In this document: positions 9,169 through 18,559 of the stretch, in pieces
Layout of the letters: every line of letters begins with the position of its first letter
Position numbering within the stretch: the first letter of the stretch is position 1
NCBI GenBank assembly: GCA_017430235.1
Contig: JAFRNH010000004.1
Span: 1-50,958, forward strand
DNA length: 50,958 nt
Source: Paludibacteraceae bacterium
GTDB lineage: Bacteria > Bacteroidota > Bacteroidia > Bacteroidales > Paludibacteraceae
Reading direction: 5' to 3'
Program-made: the position numbers and the translations under genes
The notes under the pieces: model-generated
What the model was told of the DNA's origin: nothing
Databases searched by the model: none
The model's input: only the letters and a program-made list of their open reading frames with translations

Positions 9169-9816
9169 CTATAAAGCTCTTAAAAAAGGATTGTTCTCCT
9201 TTTCGAATTTTATGGTTGAAGGACATCCGTGACCGCTATATATGGCGGTGTTGTCAGGGAGTGTCAACAATTTCGTTTTTATGCTGTTGATTAATGTTTC
9301 GTAGTTGCCTCGGTGCAAGTCGGTTCGACCGATGCCACCTTGTAGAATGGTGTCGCCCACGAAGACGCACTCTTCTTTTGGAAGATAGAAGGCAAGTCCG
9401 CCAGGAGAGTGCCCTGGAACTGCCAACACATGTAGTTCGAGAGAACCCAACGTGATTATATCACCATCTTTGATGTAACCTTGAAGAGGAAGCGCATCGT
9501 CGTCCATCGGCATTCCAAAAAGAACTAATAAGTCTTGATAATGATTTAGAAAGAAGTTGTCTTCTTTGGCTCCGTAAGCGCCAATACCGTATTTTTCTTG
9601 GATGAAACGATTTCCATAGACATGATCAAAATGCAGGTGAGTATTTAAAAGCTTACAAAGATTCAAGTGGTTTTCTTCTACGTATTGTGCGAATCGATTC
9701 CTTTCATCTTTGCTTTGACAACCTGGATCTATGACGATTGTATCGTTGGTTGCTTCGTCGGTTAATAAATATGTATTAACTTGTAATTGGTTGAAAACAA
9801 ATGTTTTAAGTCTCAT
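9169..9816 (-). CDS. Metallo-beta-lactamase-fold hydrolase (glyoxalase II-like)
   Basis: A 215-residue cytosolic enzyme with the complete metal-binding set of the fold. THLHFDH gives H60, H62, D64 and H65; PGHSPGG gives H136; VGDTILQGGIGRTD gives D155; and SGHG gives H196. Length and motifs match the short, single-domain glyoxalase II-like hydrolases common in Bacteroidota, which cleave thioesters such as lactoyl conjugates, though other substrates are known. The C-terminal substrate-binding helical domain of classical GloB is missing, so true glutathione thioester hydrolysis should not be assumed. It is transcribed divergently from lysS. Confidence 0.82.
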   Translation of the reverse strand: MRLKTFVFNQLQVNTYLLTDEATNDTIVIDPGCQSKDERNRFAQYVEENHLNLCKLLNTHLHFDHVYGNRFIQEKYGIGAYGAKEDNFFLNHYQDLLVLFGMPMDDDALPLQGYIKDGDIITLGSLELHVLAVPGHSPGGLAFYLPKEECVFVGDTILQGGIGRTDLHRGNYETLINSIKTKLLTLPDNTAIYSGHGCPSTIKFEKENNPFLRAL

Positions 9817-9853
9817 CTTGAGTGTTTCCTCTTTTTAGTTTGATTTGTCCATG

Positions 9854-9861
9854 CAAAGATA
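9854..9861 (-). promoter_or_regulatory. -7 element of the metallo-hydrolase/acyltransferase unit
   Basis: On the minus strand TATCTTTG fits TAnnTTTG and lies 37 bases before the ATG at 9816. A TTTG-like -33 is not obvious at the normal distance. It stands opposite the lysS element only 22 bases away. Confidence 0.45.
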
Positions 9862-9883
9862 TAATTATTTTGTTTTTTTTGTG

Positions 9884-9891
9884 TAAATTTG
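9884..9891 (+). promoter_or_regulatory. -7 element of lysS
   Basis: TAAATTTG fits TAnnTTTG exactly and lies 32 bases before the ATG at 9924. Transcription would begin near 9898. This places an in-frame upstream ATG at 9822 outside the transcript and supports the start at 9924. Confidence 0.5.
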
Positions 9892-9923
9892 CGTCGTTAA
9901 GTTTATGCATAAAAAAAAATAAG

Positions 9924-11468
9924 ATGAGTGTATCAGATTTGAGTGAACAGGAGATCCTTCGCCGTGAGAGCTTGAAGGCACTGAAAAACATGGGAATAGA
10001 TCCCTATCCTGCTGCAGAATATGTTGTCTCAGCGCATTCCACAGATATAAAAGCCGAGTTTAATGATGACGCACCCAAACGTGAAGTGACGGTAGCTGGA
10101 CGTATCATGTCTCGTCGTATCATGGGTAAGGCTTCATTTATGGAGTTGCAGGATAGCAAGGGACGTATTCAGATTTATATCTCCCGTGATGAAATTTGTC
10201 CAGATGAAAACAAAGATTTGTACAATGTTGTATTCAAAAAATTGTTGGACATTGGTGATTTCATTGGAATCAAGGGATATGTTTTCCGTACGCAGATGGG
10301 TGAAATTTCTGTTCATGCAGCTGAACTAACTGTTTTGAGCAAGTCATTGCGTCCATTGCCAATCGTTAAGTATAAAGATGGTGTGGCATACGATGCGTTT
10401 GAAGATCCTGAGTTGAGATATCGTCAGCGTTATGTTGATTTGGTGGTGAACGATGGCGTCAAGGATATATTTTTGAAACGAGCAAGAATCGTTAAGTCTT
10501 TGCGTGACCAATTGGATGCTGCAGGTTATACTGAGGTGGAAACTCCTATTCTACAGTCTCTTGCTGGTGGTGCGGCTGCTCGTCCGTTCATCACACATCA
10601 CAATACATTGGATGTTGATTTGTATCTTCGTATAGCCACTGAGTTGTATTTGAAGAGATTGATTGTTGGTGGTTTCGAAGGAGTTTTTGAAATTGGTAAG
10701 AACTTCCGTAACGAAGGTATGGATAAAACTCACAATCCAGAGTTTACTTGTATGGAGTTGTACGTGCAGTACAAAGATTACAACTGGATGATGAGTTTCA
10801 CTGAAAAATTATTAGAGAATATATGTATCGCTGCCAATGGTTGCAGTGAAACGAAAGTGGGGGATAATGTGATTAGCTTTAAAGCCCCATATAAGAGAAT
10901 ATCTATTTTGGATTCTATCAAAGAGAAGACAGGATACGACTTGGAGGGTAAATCTGAGGATGAAATCCGTCAGGTATGTAAGGCCTTGAAAATGGAGATC
11001 GATGATACCATGGGAAAAGGTAAACTGATTGATGAAATCTTTGGAGAGTTCTGTGAAGGTACTTATATCCAACCTACATTTATTACAGATTATCCAGTTG
11101 AGATGTCTCCTTTAACCAAAATGCATCGTTCTAAACCAGGATTGACAGAGCGATTTGAGTTGATGGTGAATGGAAAAGAGTTGGCAAATGCATATTCTGA
11201 GTTGAATGATCCGATAGATCAGATGGAACGTTTCCAAGAACAACTTCGTCTTTCTGAAAAGGGTGATGATGAAGCAATGTTTATTGACCACGACTTTGTT
11301 CGCGCATTGGAGTATGGTATGCCTCCAACATCAGGTATCGGAATCGGTATCGACCGTTTGGTTATGTTGATGACAGGTCAGACTACAATTCAAGAAGTAT
11401 TGTTCTTCCCACAGATGCGTCCTGAGAAGAAAGCACAGGCAAAAGAAGAAACGGATTCTAAAGAGTAA
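9924..11468 (+). CDS. lysS: Lysine--tRNA ligase, class II
   Basis: A 514-residue class II lysyl-tRNA synthetase, which charges tRNA-Lys with lysine in the cytosol. An N-terminal OB-fold anticodon-binding domain ([22 protein letters not shown], about 55-160 in part) precedes the catalytic domain. Motif 2 appears as [15 protein letters not shown] and motif 3 as [12 protein letters not shown] near the end. [13 protein letters not shown] lies at the motif 1 side. It is slightly longer than the Escherichia coli enzyme (505) and shorter than many Bacteroides versions, which carry a C-terminal extension. I chose the ATG at 9924 because a frame open from 9822 crosses the promoter and adds a sequence unlike LysS. 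It is the first gene of a unit with gpsA (9-base gap) and pgi (25-base gap). Confidence 0.96.
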   Translation: MSVSDLSEQEILRRESLKALKNMGIDPYPAAEYVVSAHSTDIKAEFNDDAPKREVTVAGRIMSRRIMGKASFMELQDSKGRIQIYISRDEICPDENKDLYNVVFKKLLDIGDFIGIKGYVFRTQMGEISVHAAELTVLSKSLRPLPIVKYKDGVAYDAFEDPELRYRQRYVDLVVNDGVKDIFLKRARIVKSLRDQLDAAGYTEVETPILQSLAGGAAARPFITHHNTLDVDLYLRIATELYLKRLIVGGFEGVFEIGKNFRNEGMDKTHNPEFTCMELYVQYKDYNWMMSFTEKLLENICIAANGCSETKVGDNVISFKAPYKRISILDSIKEKTGYDLEGKSEDEIRQVCKALKMEIDDTMGKGKLIDEIFGEFCEGTYIQPTFITDYPVEMSPLTKMHRSKPGLTERFELMVNGKELANAYSELNDPIDQMERFQEQLRLSEKGDDEAMFIDHDFVRALEYGMPPTSGIGIGIDRLVMLMTGQTTIQEVLFFPQMRPEKKAQAKEETDSKE

Positions 11469-11477
11469 GAATATATT

Positions 11478-12470
11478 ATGGAGAAAACACCAAAGATAGC
11501 CGTAATGGGTGGTGGAAGCTGGGCCACTGCAATCGCAAAGATTTGCATGGAACAGGGGGATATCTGTTGGTATATGCGTCGCGAGGAACAAATAGAGGAT
11601 TTCAAAAAGCATAAGCATAATCCATCTTATTTGTCCACTGTCCAGTTTGATACAGAGCGTATCTTCTTCTCTTCGAATATCAATGAGATAGTAAAGAAGT
11701 CAGACATCCTGATTTTTGCTACTCCTTCCCCTTTCTTGAAACAACATTTAAAGAAGTTGAGAGCTTCTCTGAAGAATAAAATTGTTGTTTCTGCCATTAA
11801 AGGTATCGTTCCTGATGAGAATTTGAATGTCTCGGAATATTTCCATCGCATTTATAATGTGCCAAAAGATAATTTGTTGGTTATTTCTGGTCCTTCTCAT
11901 GCAGAGGAGGTGGCCATGGAACATTTAACCTATCTTATGATTGGTGGTCATTGTAGAGATAAGGCTAAGCAGTTGGCTGAAATGTTGCAATGTCACTACG
12001 TGAAGACTTCTGTGGTGGATGATGTATATGGATTGGAATATGCCTCTGTCTTGAAGAATGTTTATGCAATAGCAGCTGGTATTTGTCATGGACTAAAGTA
12101 TGGCGATAATTTCCAGGCTGTATTGGTTTCCAATGCGATTCAAGAGATGAACCGATTCTTAAACATTGTGGATGAGAAGCAACGAAACATCAATGAGTCG
12201 GCTTACTTGGGCGATTTGTTGGTGACATCCTATTCGAAATTCAGTCGTAACCGTACGTTTGGTACGATGATCGGAAAAGGCTATTCTGTAAAAACCGCTC
12301 AGTTGGAGATGGAGATGATTGCTGAGGGATATTATGGTACAAAGTGTATCTATGAGATCAATAAAGGATATAAGGTGAACATGCCTATCTTGAATGCAGT
12401 TTACAATATACTTTATGGAAAGATATCCCCTGCCATTGAAATCAAGGTGTTAAGTGGATTAATGAGGTAA
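11478..12470 (+). CDS. gpsA: NAD(P)H-dependent glycerol-3-phosphate dehydrogenase
   Basis: A 330-residue cytosolic enzyme that reduces dihydroxyacetone phosphate to sn-glycerol-3-phosphate, the backbone of phospholipids. The N-terminal Rossmann motif GGGSWATA is at residues 11-18. GPSHAEEVA, a catalytic-region motif, follows near 140, and the [11 protein letters not shown] segment carries the conserved Lys. The C-terminal all-helical domain is complete ([19 protein letters not shown]). Length is normal for GpsA. It lies 9 bases after lysS and 25 before pgi, an arrangement typical of Bacteroidota genomes. Confidence 0.95.
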   Translation: MEKTPKIAVMGGGSWATAIAKICMEQGDICWYMRREEQIEDFKKHKHNPSYLSTVQFDTERIFFSSNINEIVKKSDILIFATPSPFLKQHLKKLRASLKNKIVVSAIKGIVPDENLNVSEYFHRIYNVPKDNLLVISGPSHAEEVAMEHLTYLMIGGHCRDKAKQLAEMLQCHYVKTSVVDDVYGLEYASVLKNVYAIAAGICHGLKYGDNFQAVLVSNAIQEMNRFLNIVDEKQRNINESAYLGDLLVTSYSKFSRNRTFGTMIGKGYSVKTAQLEMEMIAEGYYGTKCIYEINKGYKVNMPILNAVYNILYGKISPAIEIKVLSGLMR

Positions 12471-12495
12471 AAATATTAAATTAAATACGTATAAA

Positions 12496-13857
12496 ATGGA
12501 GAACATTAAGTTAAACATTGAGAACGCTTTTGCTTGCGATTCAGTTTTCGTTACAAAGCAAAGTGTAAATGCATACGATGCAAAGGTAAAAGAGTGCATG
12601 GAAATGTTGCATGCTGGTACTGGACTAGGAAATGACTTCTTAGGATGGTTGACATTGCCAAGTTCAATCACTGAAAAGTTCATGGACGAAGTGATTGCAA
12701 CAGCTAATGATTTGAGAAAAAGTTGCGACGTAGTTGTTGTAGCTGGTATCGGTGGCTCTTACCTTGGAGCTCGTGCAGTTATCGACGCTTTGTCTAACGC
12801 TTTCTCTGCATTCCAAAAGAGCAAAAAGAACCCTGCTATCGTATTCGCAGGTAACAATATCAGTGAGGATTATTTGGCTGAATTGTCATCTTTCTTGAAA
12901 AGAAAACAATTTGGTATCATCAATATCTCTAAGTCAGGAACAACAACAGAGACAGCTTTGGCATTCCGCCTTTTGAAGACTCAATTAGAGGAGCAAGTAG
13001 GTAAAAAAGAGGCTCAAAAACGTATTGTAGCTGTAACAGATGCTGCTAAGGGTGCATTGCGTAAATTGGCTACTCAAGAGGGATACAAGACATTTGTTAT
13101 TCCTGATAATGTAGGTGGACGTTTCTCTGTGTTGACTCCAGTTGGTTTGTTGCCAATCGCAGTAGCTGGTTTCGATATTAAGAAATTGGTAGCAGGTGCT
13201 GCTTCTATGGAAAAACTTTGCGGAAAGGATGTTCCTTTCTCAAAGAACCCTGCTGCTCAATATGCAGCTGTTCGTAACGAGTTGTATCAAAAAGGTAAGA
13301 AGATTGAAATCTTGGTTAACTATCATCCAAAATTGCACTATATCGGAGAGTGGTGGAAACAATTGTATGGAGAGTCTGAAGGTAAAGATTTGAAGGGTAT
13401 CTTCCCTGCAGCAGTTGATTTCTCAACAGATCTTCACTCAATGGGACAATGGATTCAAGAGGGTGAGCGTTCTATCTTCGAGACAGTAATCTCAATCAAG
13501 AGACCTAACAAGAAATTGGTTGTTCCAGAGGATAAAGACAACTTGGACGGTTTGAACTTCTTGGCAGGAAAACGTGTTGATGAAGTGAACAAAATGGCTG
13601 AGTTGGGTGTTGTGTTTGCTCATGTTGACGGACAAGTTCCTAACTTGCATATCGATATGCCATCTTTGAATGAGTATTACATTGGTCAATTGTTCTACTT
13701 CTTCGAGAAGGCTTGTGGTATCAGCGGTTATCTTCTTGGAGTGAATCCATTCAACCAACCAGGTGTTGAGGCTTACAAGAAAAACATGTTTGCTTTGTTA
13801 GGAAAGCCAGGTTATGAAAAAGAAACCGAGGCAATGAAAGCTAGAATTAATAAATAA
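12496..13857 (+). CDS. pgi: Glucose-6-phosphate isomerase
   Basis: A 453-residue cytosolic glycolytic enzyme that interconverts glucose-6-phosphate and fructose-6-phosphate. Family signatures are present: [12 protein letters not shown] for sugar-phosphate binding, [13 protein letters not shown] for the SIS domain, [14 protein letters not shown], and the C-terminal [18 protein letters not shown], which holds the conserved catalytic-region Lys. The size matches the short bacterial type (about 445-450) rather than the 550-residue enterobacterial type. A 16-bp stem hairpin follows 30 bases after the stop and ends the lysS-gpsA-pgi unit. Confidence 0.96.
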   Translation: MENIKLNIENAFACDSVFVTKQSVNAYDAKVKECMEMLHAGTGLGNDFLGWLTLPSSITEKFMDEVIATANDLRKSCDVVVVAGIGGSYLGARAVIDALSNAFSAFQKSKKNPAIVFAGNNISEDYLAELSSFLKRKQFGIINISKSGTTTETALAFRLLKTQLEEQVGKKEAQKRIVAVTDAAKGALRKLATQEGYKTFVIPDNVGGRFSVLTPVGLLPIAVAGFDIKKLVAGAASMEKLCGKDVPFSKNPAAQYAAVRNELYQKGKKIEILVNYHPKLHYIGEWWKQLYGESEGKDLKGIFPAAVDFSTDLHSMGQWIQEGERSIFETVISIKRPNKKLVVPEDKDNLDGLNFLAGKRVDEVNKMAELGVVFAHVDGQVPNLHIDMPSLNEYYIGQLFYFFEKACGISGYLLGVNPFNQPGVEAYKKNMFALLGKPGYEKETEAMKARINK

Positions 13858-13887
13858 TTCGTGTTGAACGCGCGTTTATTATAATCT

Positions 13888-13940
13888 AAAGAGACTGTGT
13901 CTGTGAATGATTTTGCAGACGTGGTCTCTTTTCTTTATTT
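13888..13940 (+). terminator. Long-stem terminator after pgi, ending just before the DedA gene
   Basis: Bases 13888-13903 pair with 13916-13931 over 16 positions (AAAGAGAC with GTCTCTTT, then an inner part with three consecutive G-U pairs), around a 12-base loop. TCTTTATTT follows. The T-rich tail ends 4 bases before the ATG at 13945, so the DedA gene starts almost directly behind it. Confidence 0.75.
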
Positions 13941-13944
13941 GTAT

Positions 13945-14592
13945 ATGGAAGCATTTATTCAGTGGTGTTTGGATAATCTGAATTATTGGACAGTAGCTTT
14001 ATTGATGGCTATTGAGAGTTCTTTTATTCCATTCCCTTCAGAGATTGTTGTGCCTCCTGCTGCTTATAAGGCGGCTGCGGGGGAACTTAATTTGTTCGGC
14101 GTAATTGTTGCCGCAACTTTTGGCGCTATATGTGGTGCCATTGTAAATTATGCCATCTCTTACAAATTAGGACGTCCATTTGTTTATTGGTTTGTTAATA
14201 CCAAGTTTGGACACATGTGCTTATTGTCTCAGGAGAAGATGGAACGTGCAGAGTCTTATTTCAGAGAGCATGGGGTCTCTTCTACATTGGTGGGAAGATT
14301 GGTTCCCGCTGTTCGTCAGCTAATATCCATACCTGCTGGATTGTCTAAGATGAATTTCTTTAAGTTTATCCTGTTCACGGCTATAGGTGCGACACTGTGG
14401 AATTCTGTTTTGGCATTTATTGGCTACGCACTTCATGCAGCTGTGCCTAAAGATCAGCTTGCTTCTGCCGTGAGTGAATACAAACCTTATTTGACAATAG
14501 GTGGAGTGGCATTGTTCTTACTGTTCGTCTCCTATTTGGTCATTTCAGGTATTATCAAGAAAAAGAAAGGGTCAACATCAATTAATCAATAA
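13945..14592 (+). CDS. DedA family (SNARE-associated) membrane protein
   Basis: A 215-residue inner-membrane protein. The family pattern is clear: ESSFIPFPSEIVVPPAAY in the first re-entrant segment, LGRPFVYWF, then FREHGVSSTLVGRLVPAVRQLISIPAGLSKMNFFKF, which contains the conserved Arg and Gly/Pro residues of DedA proteins, and a last hydrophobic helix. DedA proteins support membrane homeostasis and, in some cases, flipping of lipid carriers such as undecaprenyl phosphate. I chose the ATG at 13945 because an in-frame GTG at 13897 lies inside the terminator hairpin and adds a segment unlike the family. The nitroreductase lipoprotein gene follows after 10 bases. Confidence 0.9.
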   Translation: MEAFIQWCLDNLNYWTVALLMAIESSFIPFPSEIVVPPAAYKAAAGELNLFGVIVAATFGAICGAIVNYAISYKLGRPFVYWFVNTKFGHMCLLSQEKMERAESYFREHGVSSTLVGRLVPAVRQLISIPAGLSKMNFFKFILFTAIGATLWNSVLAFIGYALHAAVPKDQLASAVSEYKPYLTIGGVALFLLFVSYLVISGIIKKKKGSTSINQ

Positions 14593-14602
14593 ATAAATAA
14601 TC

Positions 14603-15340
14603 ATGAAAAACAGAAACATTATTGGCAAATATTCTTGCTTGGCATTTGTTGCCATAATAGGATTGTCTGCTTGTCGTTCTAAAACAGAAACGACTCCTGA
14701 GAAAGAAGAGGTAAAGGATACAGCTGCTGTCGTATGCTCGGTTGCTCCTACCTATACGATTACTGAGGCTGTACAAGATTCTATCGCATTGTCAACGCCT
14801 TCAGTTCATTCATCCGTATCGTTGATTGATGCATTATCTAATCGTCGTACGGTTCGCTCTTACTCATCTGAACCTTTGTCAGATCAACAAATCTCTGATA
14901 TGCTTTGGAGTATTTGTGGTGTTAATCGTGAGGATGGTAAGTTGACTGCTCCTACTGCTCGTAATGCACAAGAGATTGACGTTTATCTATATACGACAAA
15001 GGCTATCTACTATTATCAGAAATCTGGTCACTCCTTGAAATTGGTGAAAGAGGGTGACTTCCGCCAAAAGGCAGGAACACAACCATTCTATAGTCAAGCT
15101 CCTATCGCTATCACTTTCGTGGCTGATTTCAATAAGATGGCTGATTTTGATGAGGAAGGAAAACAATTTTATTCAGCAACGGATGCGGGATATGTAAGTC
15201 AAAATCTTTATCTTTATTGCGCTGCTTCTGGTTTGGCTACTGTCGCTTGCGGTAGTATCGACCGACCACAGATTCTTGAGACACTTGGCTTGACAAATGC
15301 TAAACCAATCTTGTCTCATCCAGTAGGTTTCGAAAAATAA
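14603..15340 (+). CDS. Nitroreductase-family lipoprotein
   Basis: A 245-residue protein with a lipoprotein signal (lipobox LSAC, modified Cys24), so it is anchored in the periplasm or outer membrane. After a linker of about 50 residues comes a nitroreductase-like FMN domain: SNRRTVRSYSSEPLSDQQISDMLW, then TAPTARNAQEID, and the C-terminal ASGLATVACGSI with LSHPVGF. This is the SagB/NfsB-like fold, in which FMN-binding Arg and Ser/Asn residues are visible. Enzymes of this fold reduce nitro groups, quinones or enoates with NAD(P)H. A lipidated periplasmic copy is odd because NAD(P)H and FMN are normally cytosolic, so the electron donor is unclear. It is part of the DedA-to-aminotransferase gene run. 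Confidence 0.8.
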   Translation: MKNRNIIGKYSCLAFVAIIGLSACRSKTETTPEKEEVKDTAAVVCSVAPTYTITEAVQDSIALSTPSVHSSVSLIDALSNRRTVRSYSSEPLSDQQISDMLWSICGVNREDGKLTAPTARNAQEIDVYLYTTKAIYYYQKSGHSLKLVKEGDFRQKAGTQPFYSQAPIAITFVADFNKMADFDEEGKQFYSATDAGYVSQNLYLYCAASGLATVACGSIDRPQILETLGLTNAKPILSHPVGFEK

Positions 15341-15350
15341 ATAAATACAG

Positions 15351-16028
15351 ATGAAAGGTAAATTCATTGTGATTGAAGGTGTGGATGGATGCGGAAAATC
15401 CACGCAACTTTCACTTATGAGTCAGACATACGAGAAAATGGGTGTGCTTTGCAAGTACATCCATTTTCCTATGCTAAATCAAGGATTGTATGGCACAATG
15501 GTGGCTGAGTTCCTCCGTGGTGAATATGGCTCTATCGATCAGGTACACCCTAAGTTGGTGGCCCTTCTGTTTGCCAATGATCGTATGGAACATATTGCGA
15601 CGATTAACGAGTGGCTCGATAAAGGCTATGTTGTGCTTGCTGATCGATTTGTCTATTCCAACATCGCTTATCAATGTGCTAAATTGAAATCAGCAGAGGA
15701 GAAACAACTCCTGAAACAGTGGATTTTACAATATGAGTTTGAACATAATCGGTTGCCTGTGCCTGATTGCTCCTTCTTCCTGAATGTTCCATTCTCTTTC
15801 GTTAAAAAGACTTTGGAAGCTAACCGTGAAGGCGAGGAACGTGCTTATCTGAACGGAAAGCAAGATATCCATGAACAATCCATGGACTTTCAAAAACAGG
15901 TGTATGATGAGTATCAGAAACTGATAGAGGAACAACCGACGTTCATTAATATTGAATGTTTTAACTCGAAGGGCGAATTCTTGCCAAAAGAGACTATTCA
16001 TCAGATGATGATGGATCATCTGAGGTGA
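15351..16028 (+). CDS. tmk: dTMP kinase-like protein (thymidylate kinase)
   Basis: A 225-residue P-loop kinase. The Walker A loop is GVDGCGKST at residues 10-18, and the DRFVYSNIAYQ segment is the DR(Y/F)xxS motif that binds the nucleotide base. VPDCSFFLNV is the following strand, and the lid region near EANREGEERAYL carries Arg residues. Thymidylate kinases phosphorylate dTMP to dTDP in the cytosol for DNA synthesis and also feed dTDP-sugar pathways. The length is near the family norm. It sits between the nitroreductase and nucleotide-sugar dehydrogenase genes with gaps of 10 and 18 bases. Because other Tmk-like kinases exist in Bacteroidota, its identity as the only housekeeping copy is not proven. 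Confidence 0.85.
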   Translation: MKGKFIVIEGVDGCGKSTQLSLMSQTYEKMGVLCKYIHFPMLNQGLYGTMVAEFLRGEYGSIDQVHPKLVALLFANDRMEHIATINEWLDKGYVVLADRFVYSNIAYQCAKLKSAEEKQLLKQWILQYEFEHNRLPVPDCSFFLNVPFSFVKKTLEANREGEERAYLNGKQDIHEQSMDFQKQVYDEYQKLIEEQPTFINIECFNSKGEFLPKETIHQMMMDHLR

Positions 16029-16046
16029 GTTCTTAATTAAGGGATT

Positions 16047-17321
16047 ATGAAAGAAACGAAGATAGCTGTTATTGGACTTGGTTATGTGGGATTGCCATTA
16101 GCCCGTCTGTTTTCATCTAAGTATCCAACCATAGGTTATGATCAGAATGAGAAACGCGTCTCTTCAATCATGAACGGACACGATGATACGTTGGAGGTGT
16201 CTGACGAATTGCTGCGTGAGGCGTTGGATAAAAACGCTTTTGTTTGTACTTCTGATATCGAAAAAATCAGGGATTGTAACTTCTACGTGGTAGCTGTTCC
16301 AACTCCTGTTGATACTTATAATCGTCCTAACTTGCAACCTTTGCTGAGTGCAAGTAAGACGGTTGGTGAGGTGATTAATAAAGGCGATGTGGTGGTCTAT
16401 GAGTCTACGGTTTATCCTGGCGTGACCGAAGAGGAGTGCGTTCCTAAGGTGGAGGAGGTGTCGGGACTTCGTTTCAATAAGGATTTCTTTGTGGGATACT
16501 CTCCTGAACGAATCAATCCCGGTGATAAACTTCATACTGTGGAGAAGATCAAAAAGGTTACTTCTGGTTCAACTCCTGAAATCGCAGATTATGTGGATGA
16601 GGTCTACTCATCTGTCCTAATAAATGGCACGTTTAAGGCTTCCTCTATTAAGGTGGCGGAAGCTTCCAAGATTATAGAAAATTCCCAACGTGATGTCAAC
16701 ATTGCGTTTATGAATGAATTGGCACGTATCTTCAATGCTATGGGTATCGATACCAATGACGTGATAGAGGCGGCTGCCACTAAGTGGAATTTTATTAAGA
16801 TGAAACCTGGATTGGTAGGTGGACATTGCATTAGCGTTGACCCTTACTACTTGATTCAGAAAGCTCAGGTGTATGGTGTCCTTCCTCATATCATGACTAA
16901 TGCTCGTCGACTGAACGATGGTATGGGTGAATATGTGGCTAATCGTGTGATTCGTTGCATGAACAAGAAGGGTGTCCTTGTGAAAGATGCTAACATCTTA
17001 TTGCTGGGAATCACTTTTAAGGAGAATTGTCCGGACATCCGTAATACAAAGGTGTTGGATATCTACTATACATTGAAGGAATATACGTCCAACATTACTA
17101 TCTATGATCCGTGGGCAAGCAAAGAAAGCATTGCTACTGAATATGGAATAGAGATTACTAATACAATGCCTACTGATCGTTATGATGCTGTTGTGTTGGC
17201 AGTTGCACATCATGAATTTGCCAATTTGAAGTTGCGATCTCTTCTAAAAGAGCCTTCTTTAGGGGTTGTCTATGATGTGAAGAGTGTTGCTCCACGCGAA
17301 GAGGTGGACGAAAGATTATAA
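16047..17321 (+). CDS. UDP-N-acetylhexosamine 6-dehydrogenase (WbpO/TviB-like)
   Basis: A 424-residue nucleotide-sugar dehydrogenase. It begins with a Rossmann motif GLGYVGLPLARLF that binds NAD, includes VAVPTPVD and YESTVYPGVTEE segments, and holds the catalytic Cys261 in GGHCISVDPYYL. The C-terminal UDP-binding domain (LLGITFKENCPDIRNTKV) is complete. The family oxidises C6 of UDP-HexNAc or UDP-glucose to the uronic acid. The sequence around the start and the GGHCIS(V)DPYYL motif is closer to the UDP-HexNAc (WbpO/TviB) branch than to UDP-glucose enzymes. A PLP-dependent aminotransferase follows after 10 bases, so the pair likely makes an amino-uronic or diamino sugar for an envelope polysaccharide. 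Confidence 0.87.
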   Translation: MKETKIAVIGLGYVGLPLARLFSSKYPTIGYDQNEKRVSSIMNGHDDTLEVSDELLREALDKNAFVCTSDIEKIRDCNFYVVAVPTPVDTYNRPNLQPLLSASKTVGEVINKGDVVVYESTVYPGVTEEECVPKVEEVSGLRFNKDFFVGYSPERINPGDKLHTVEKIKKVTSGSTPEIADYVDEVYSSVLINGTFKASSIKVAEASKIIENSQRDVNIAFMNELARIFNAMGIDTNDVIEAAATKWNFIKMKPGLVGGHCISVDPYYLIQKAQVYGVLPHIMTNARRLNDGMGEYVANRVIRCMNKKGVLVKDANILLLGITFKENCPDIRNTKVLDIYYTLKEYTSNITIYDPWASKESIATEYGIEITNTMPTDRYDAVVLAVAHHEFANLKLRSLLKEPSLGVVYDVKSVAPREEVDERL

Positions 17322-17331
17322 ACCTTACTGT

Positions 17332-18528
17332 ATGAGTCGCCAAAGAATATATCTCTGTTTGGCTCACATGAGTGAGTTGGGTATGGAACAAAAATTTGTT
17401 CAGGAGGCATTCGACACGAATTGGGTGACTCCGTTAGGTCCCAATGTAACTGCTTTTGAACACGATTTGGAGCAATGGCTCGTCTCCAATGGCTCATCAT
17501 CCAAATATGTGACGGCACTCTCTTCTGGTACTGCAGCTTTGCATCTGGCATTGTTGATGAGCGGTGTACAAAAAGATGACGAGGTGATCTGCCAAAGTTT
17601 TACATTCTGTGCATCCGCCAATCCGATTGTTTATTTAGGCGCTCGTCCCGTTTTTGTTGATTCGGAAAAGGAAAGCTGGAACATGAGCCCCTCCTTGCTA
17701 AAACGGGCAATAGAGGAGCGAATATCAGTTACAGGAAAGAAACCTAAGGCGATTGTGGTGACGCATCTGTATGGTATGCCTGCCAAGATACGTGAGATAG
17801 CCGAATTGTCAAAATCTTATGAGATACCATTGATAGAAGATGCAGCAGAGGCTTTGGGCTCATCTTATGATGGACGTCCTTGTGGTACATGGGGCGACTT
17901 TGGTGTCTTCTCCTTTAATGGGAATAAGATGATTACCACCTCGGGAGGAGGTGCTTTGGTCTCTTCAAGTGAGGAGTTGAAGCAACAGGCGACATTTTTG
18001 GCAACGCAAGCGCGTGACTCTTTCCCGTACTATCATCATACTCAAATAGGTTACAACTATAGGTTATCGAATGTATGCGCGGGTATAGGACGTGGACAGA
18101 TGACTGTTTTGAATGAACATATAGCTCATCATCGTCGGGTGGCGTCTATCTACAAAGAGGCTTTTGCTTCTGTGGATGGGATTGAATATCATGATGCTCC
18201 GTCGCCACTGCATTTTTCAAACTTTTGGTTGAGTACCATCTTGTTAGCTCCTTCCTTGCATATTGTTGGACAACAAAACAAGAATGATATTGATGCTCCT
18301 AACGATAATGTGGAAGCGCTTCGTCTCGCTTTGGAAAAGGAGCAAGTGGAGAGTCGCCCGTTATGGAAACCAATGCACCTTCAACCTATATATAGAGAAT
18401 CGCCTGTGTATGAAGATGGCATTGCAACTCAGCTCTTTCGTTGCGGACTATGTTTGCCATCTGGTCCTTGTGTGAGCGATGAGGGTGTGAGACGAGTGGT
18501 GGATATCATTCGCTTATCAATAAAATAA
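17332..18528 (+). CDS. DegT/DnrJ/EryC1/StrS-type sugar aminotransferase
   Basis: A 398-residue PLP enzyme that transfers an amino group to a keto-sugar nucleotide. The family pattern is seen in MSELGMEQKFVQEAFDTNWV (start), GTAALHLAL, EDAAEALG and the Schiff-base region FSFNGNKM, with PLP Lys199. YNYRLSNVCAGIGRGQ and the C-terminal RPLWKPMH region, which contacts the substrate, are also there. I use the ATG at 17332, which begins the conserved N-terminus; the open frame extends upstream inside the dehydrogenase gene. Homologs include WbpE and Porphyromonas PorR, the latter needed for the anionic LPS that anchors T9SS proteins. The aminotransferase type does not reveal the exact sugar. Confidence 0.87.
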   Translation: MSRQRIYLCLAHMSELGMEQKFVQEAFDTNWVTPLGPNVTAFEHDLEQWLVSNGSSSKYVTALSSGTAALHLALLMSGVQKDDEVICQSFTFCASANPIVYLGARPVFVDSEKESWNMSPSLLKRAIEERISVTGKKPKAIVVTHLYGMPAKIREIAELSKSYEIPLIEDAAEALGSSYDGRPCGTWGDFGVFSFNGNKMITTSGGGALVSSSEELKQQATFLATQARDSFPYYHHTQIGYNYRLSNVCAGIGRGQMTVLNEHIAHHRRVASIYKEAFASVDGIEYHDAPSPLHFSNFWLSTILLAPSLHIVGQQNKNDIDAPNDNVEALRLALEKEQVESRPLWKPMHLQPIYRESPVYEDGIATQLFRCGLCLPSGPCVSDEGVRRVVDIIRLSIK

Positions 18529-18559
18529 GCAGAGCAAAAGAAAATAATAGTTGAAAGAG

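Noticed and set aside
9822-9923. In-frame extension of lysS upstream to an ATG at 9822
   Set aside because: It crosses the -7 element at 9884-9891, and the added hydrophobic residues are unlike any LysS N-terminus.
13897-13944. GTG start for the DedA gene
   Set aside because: It lies inside the terminator hairpin and adds a sequence foreign to DedA proteins.
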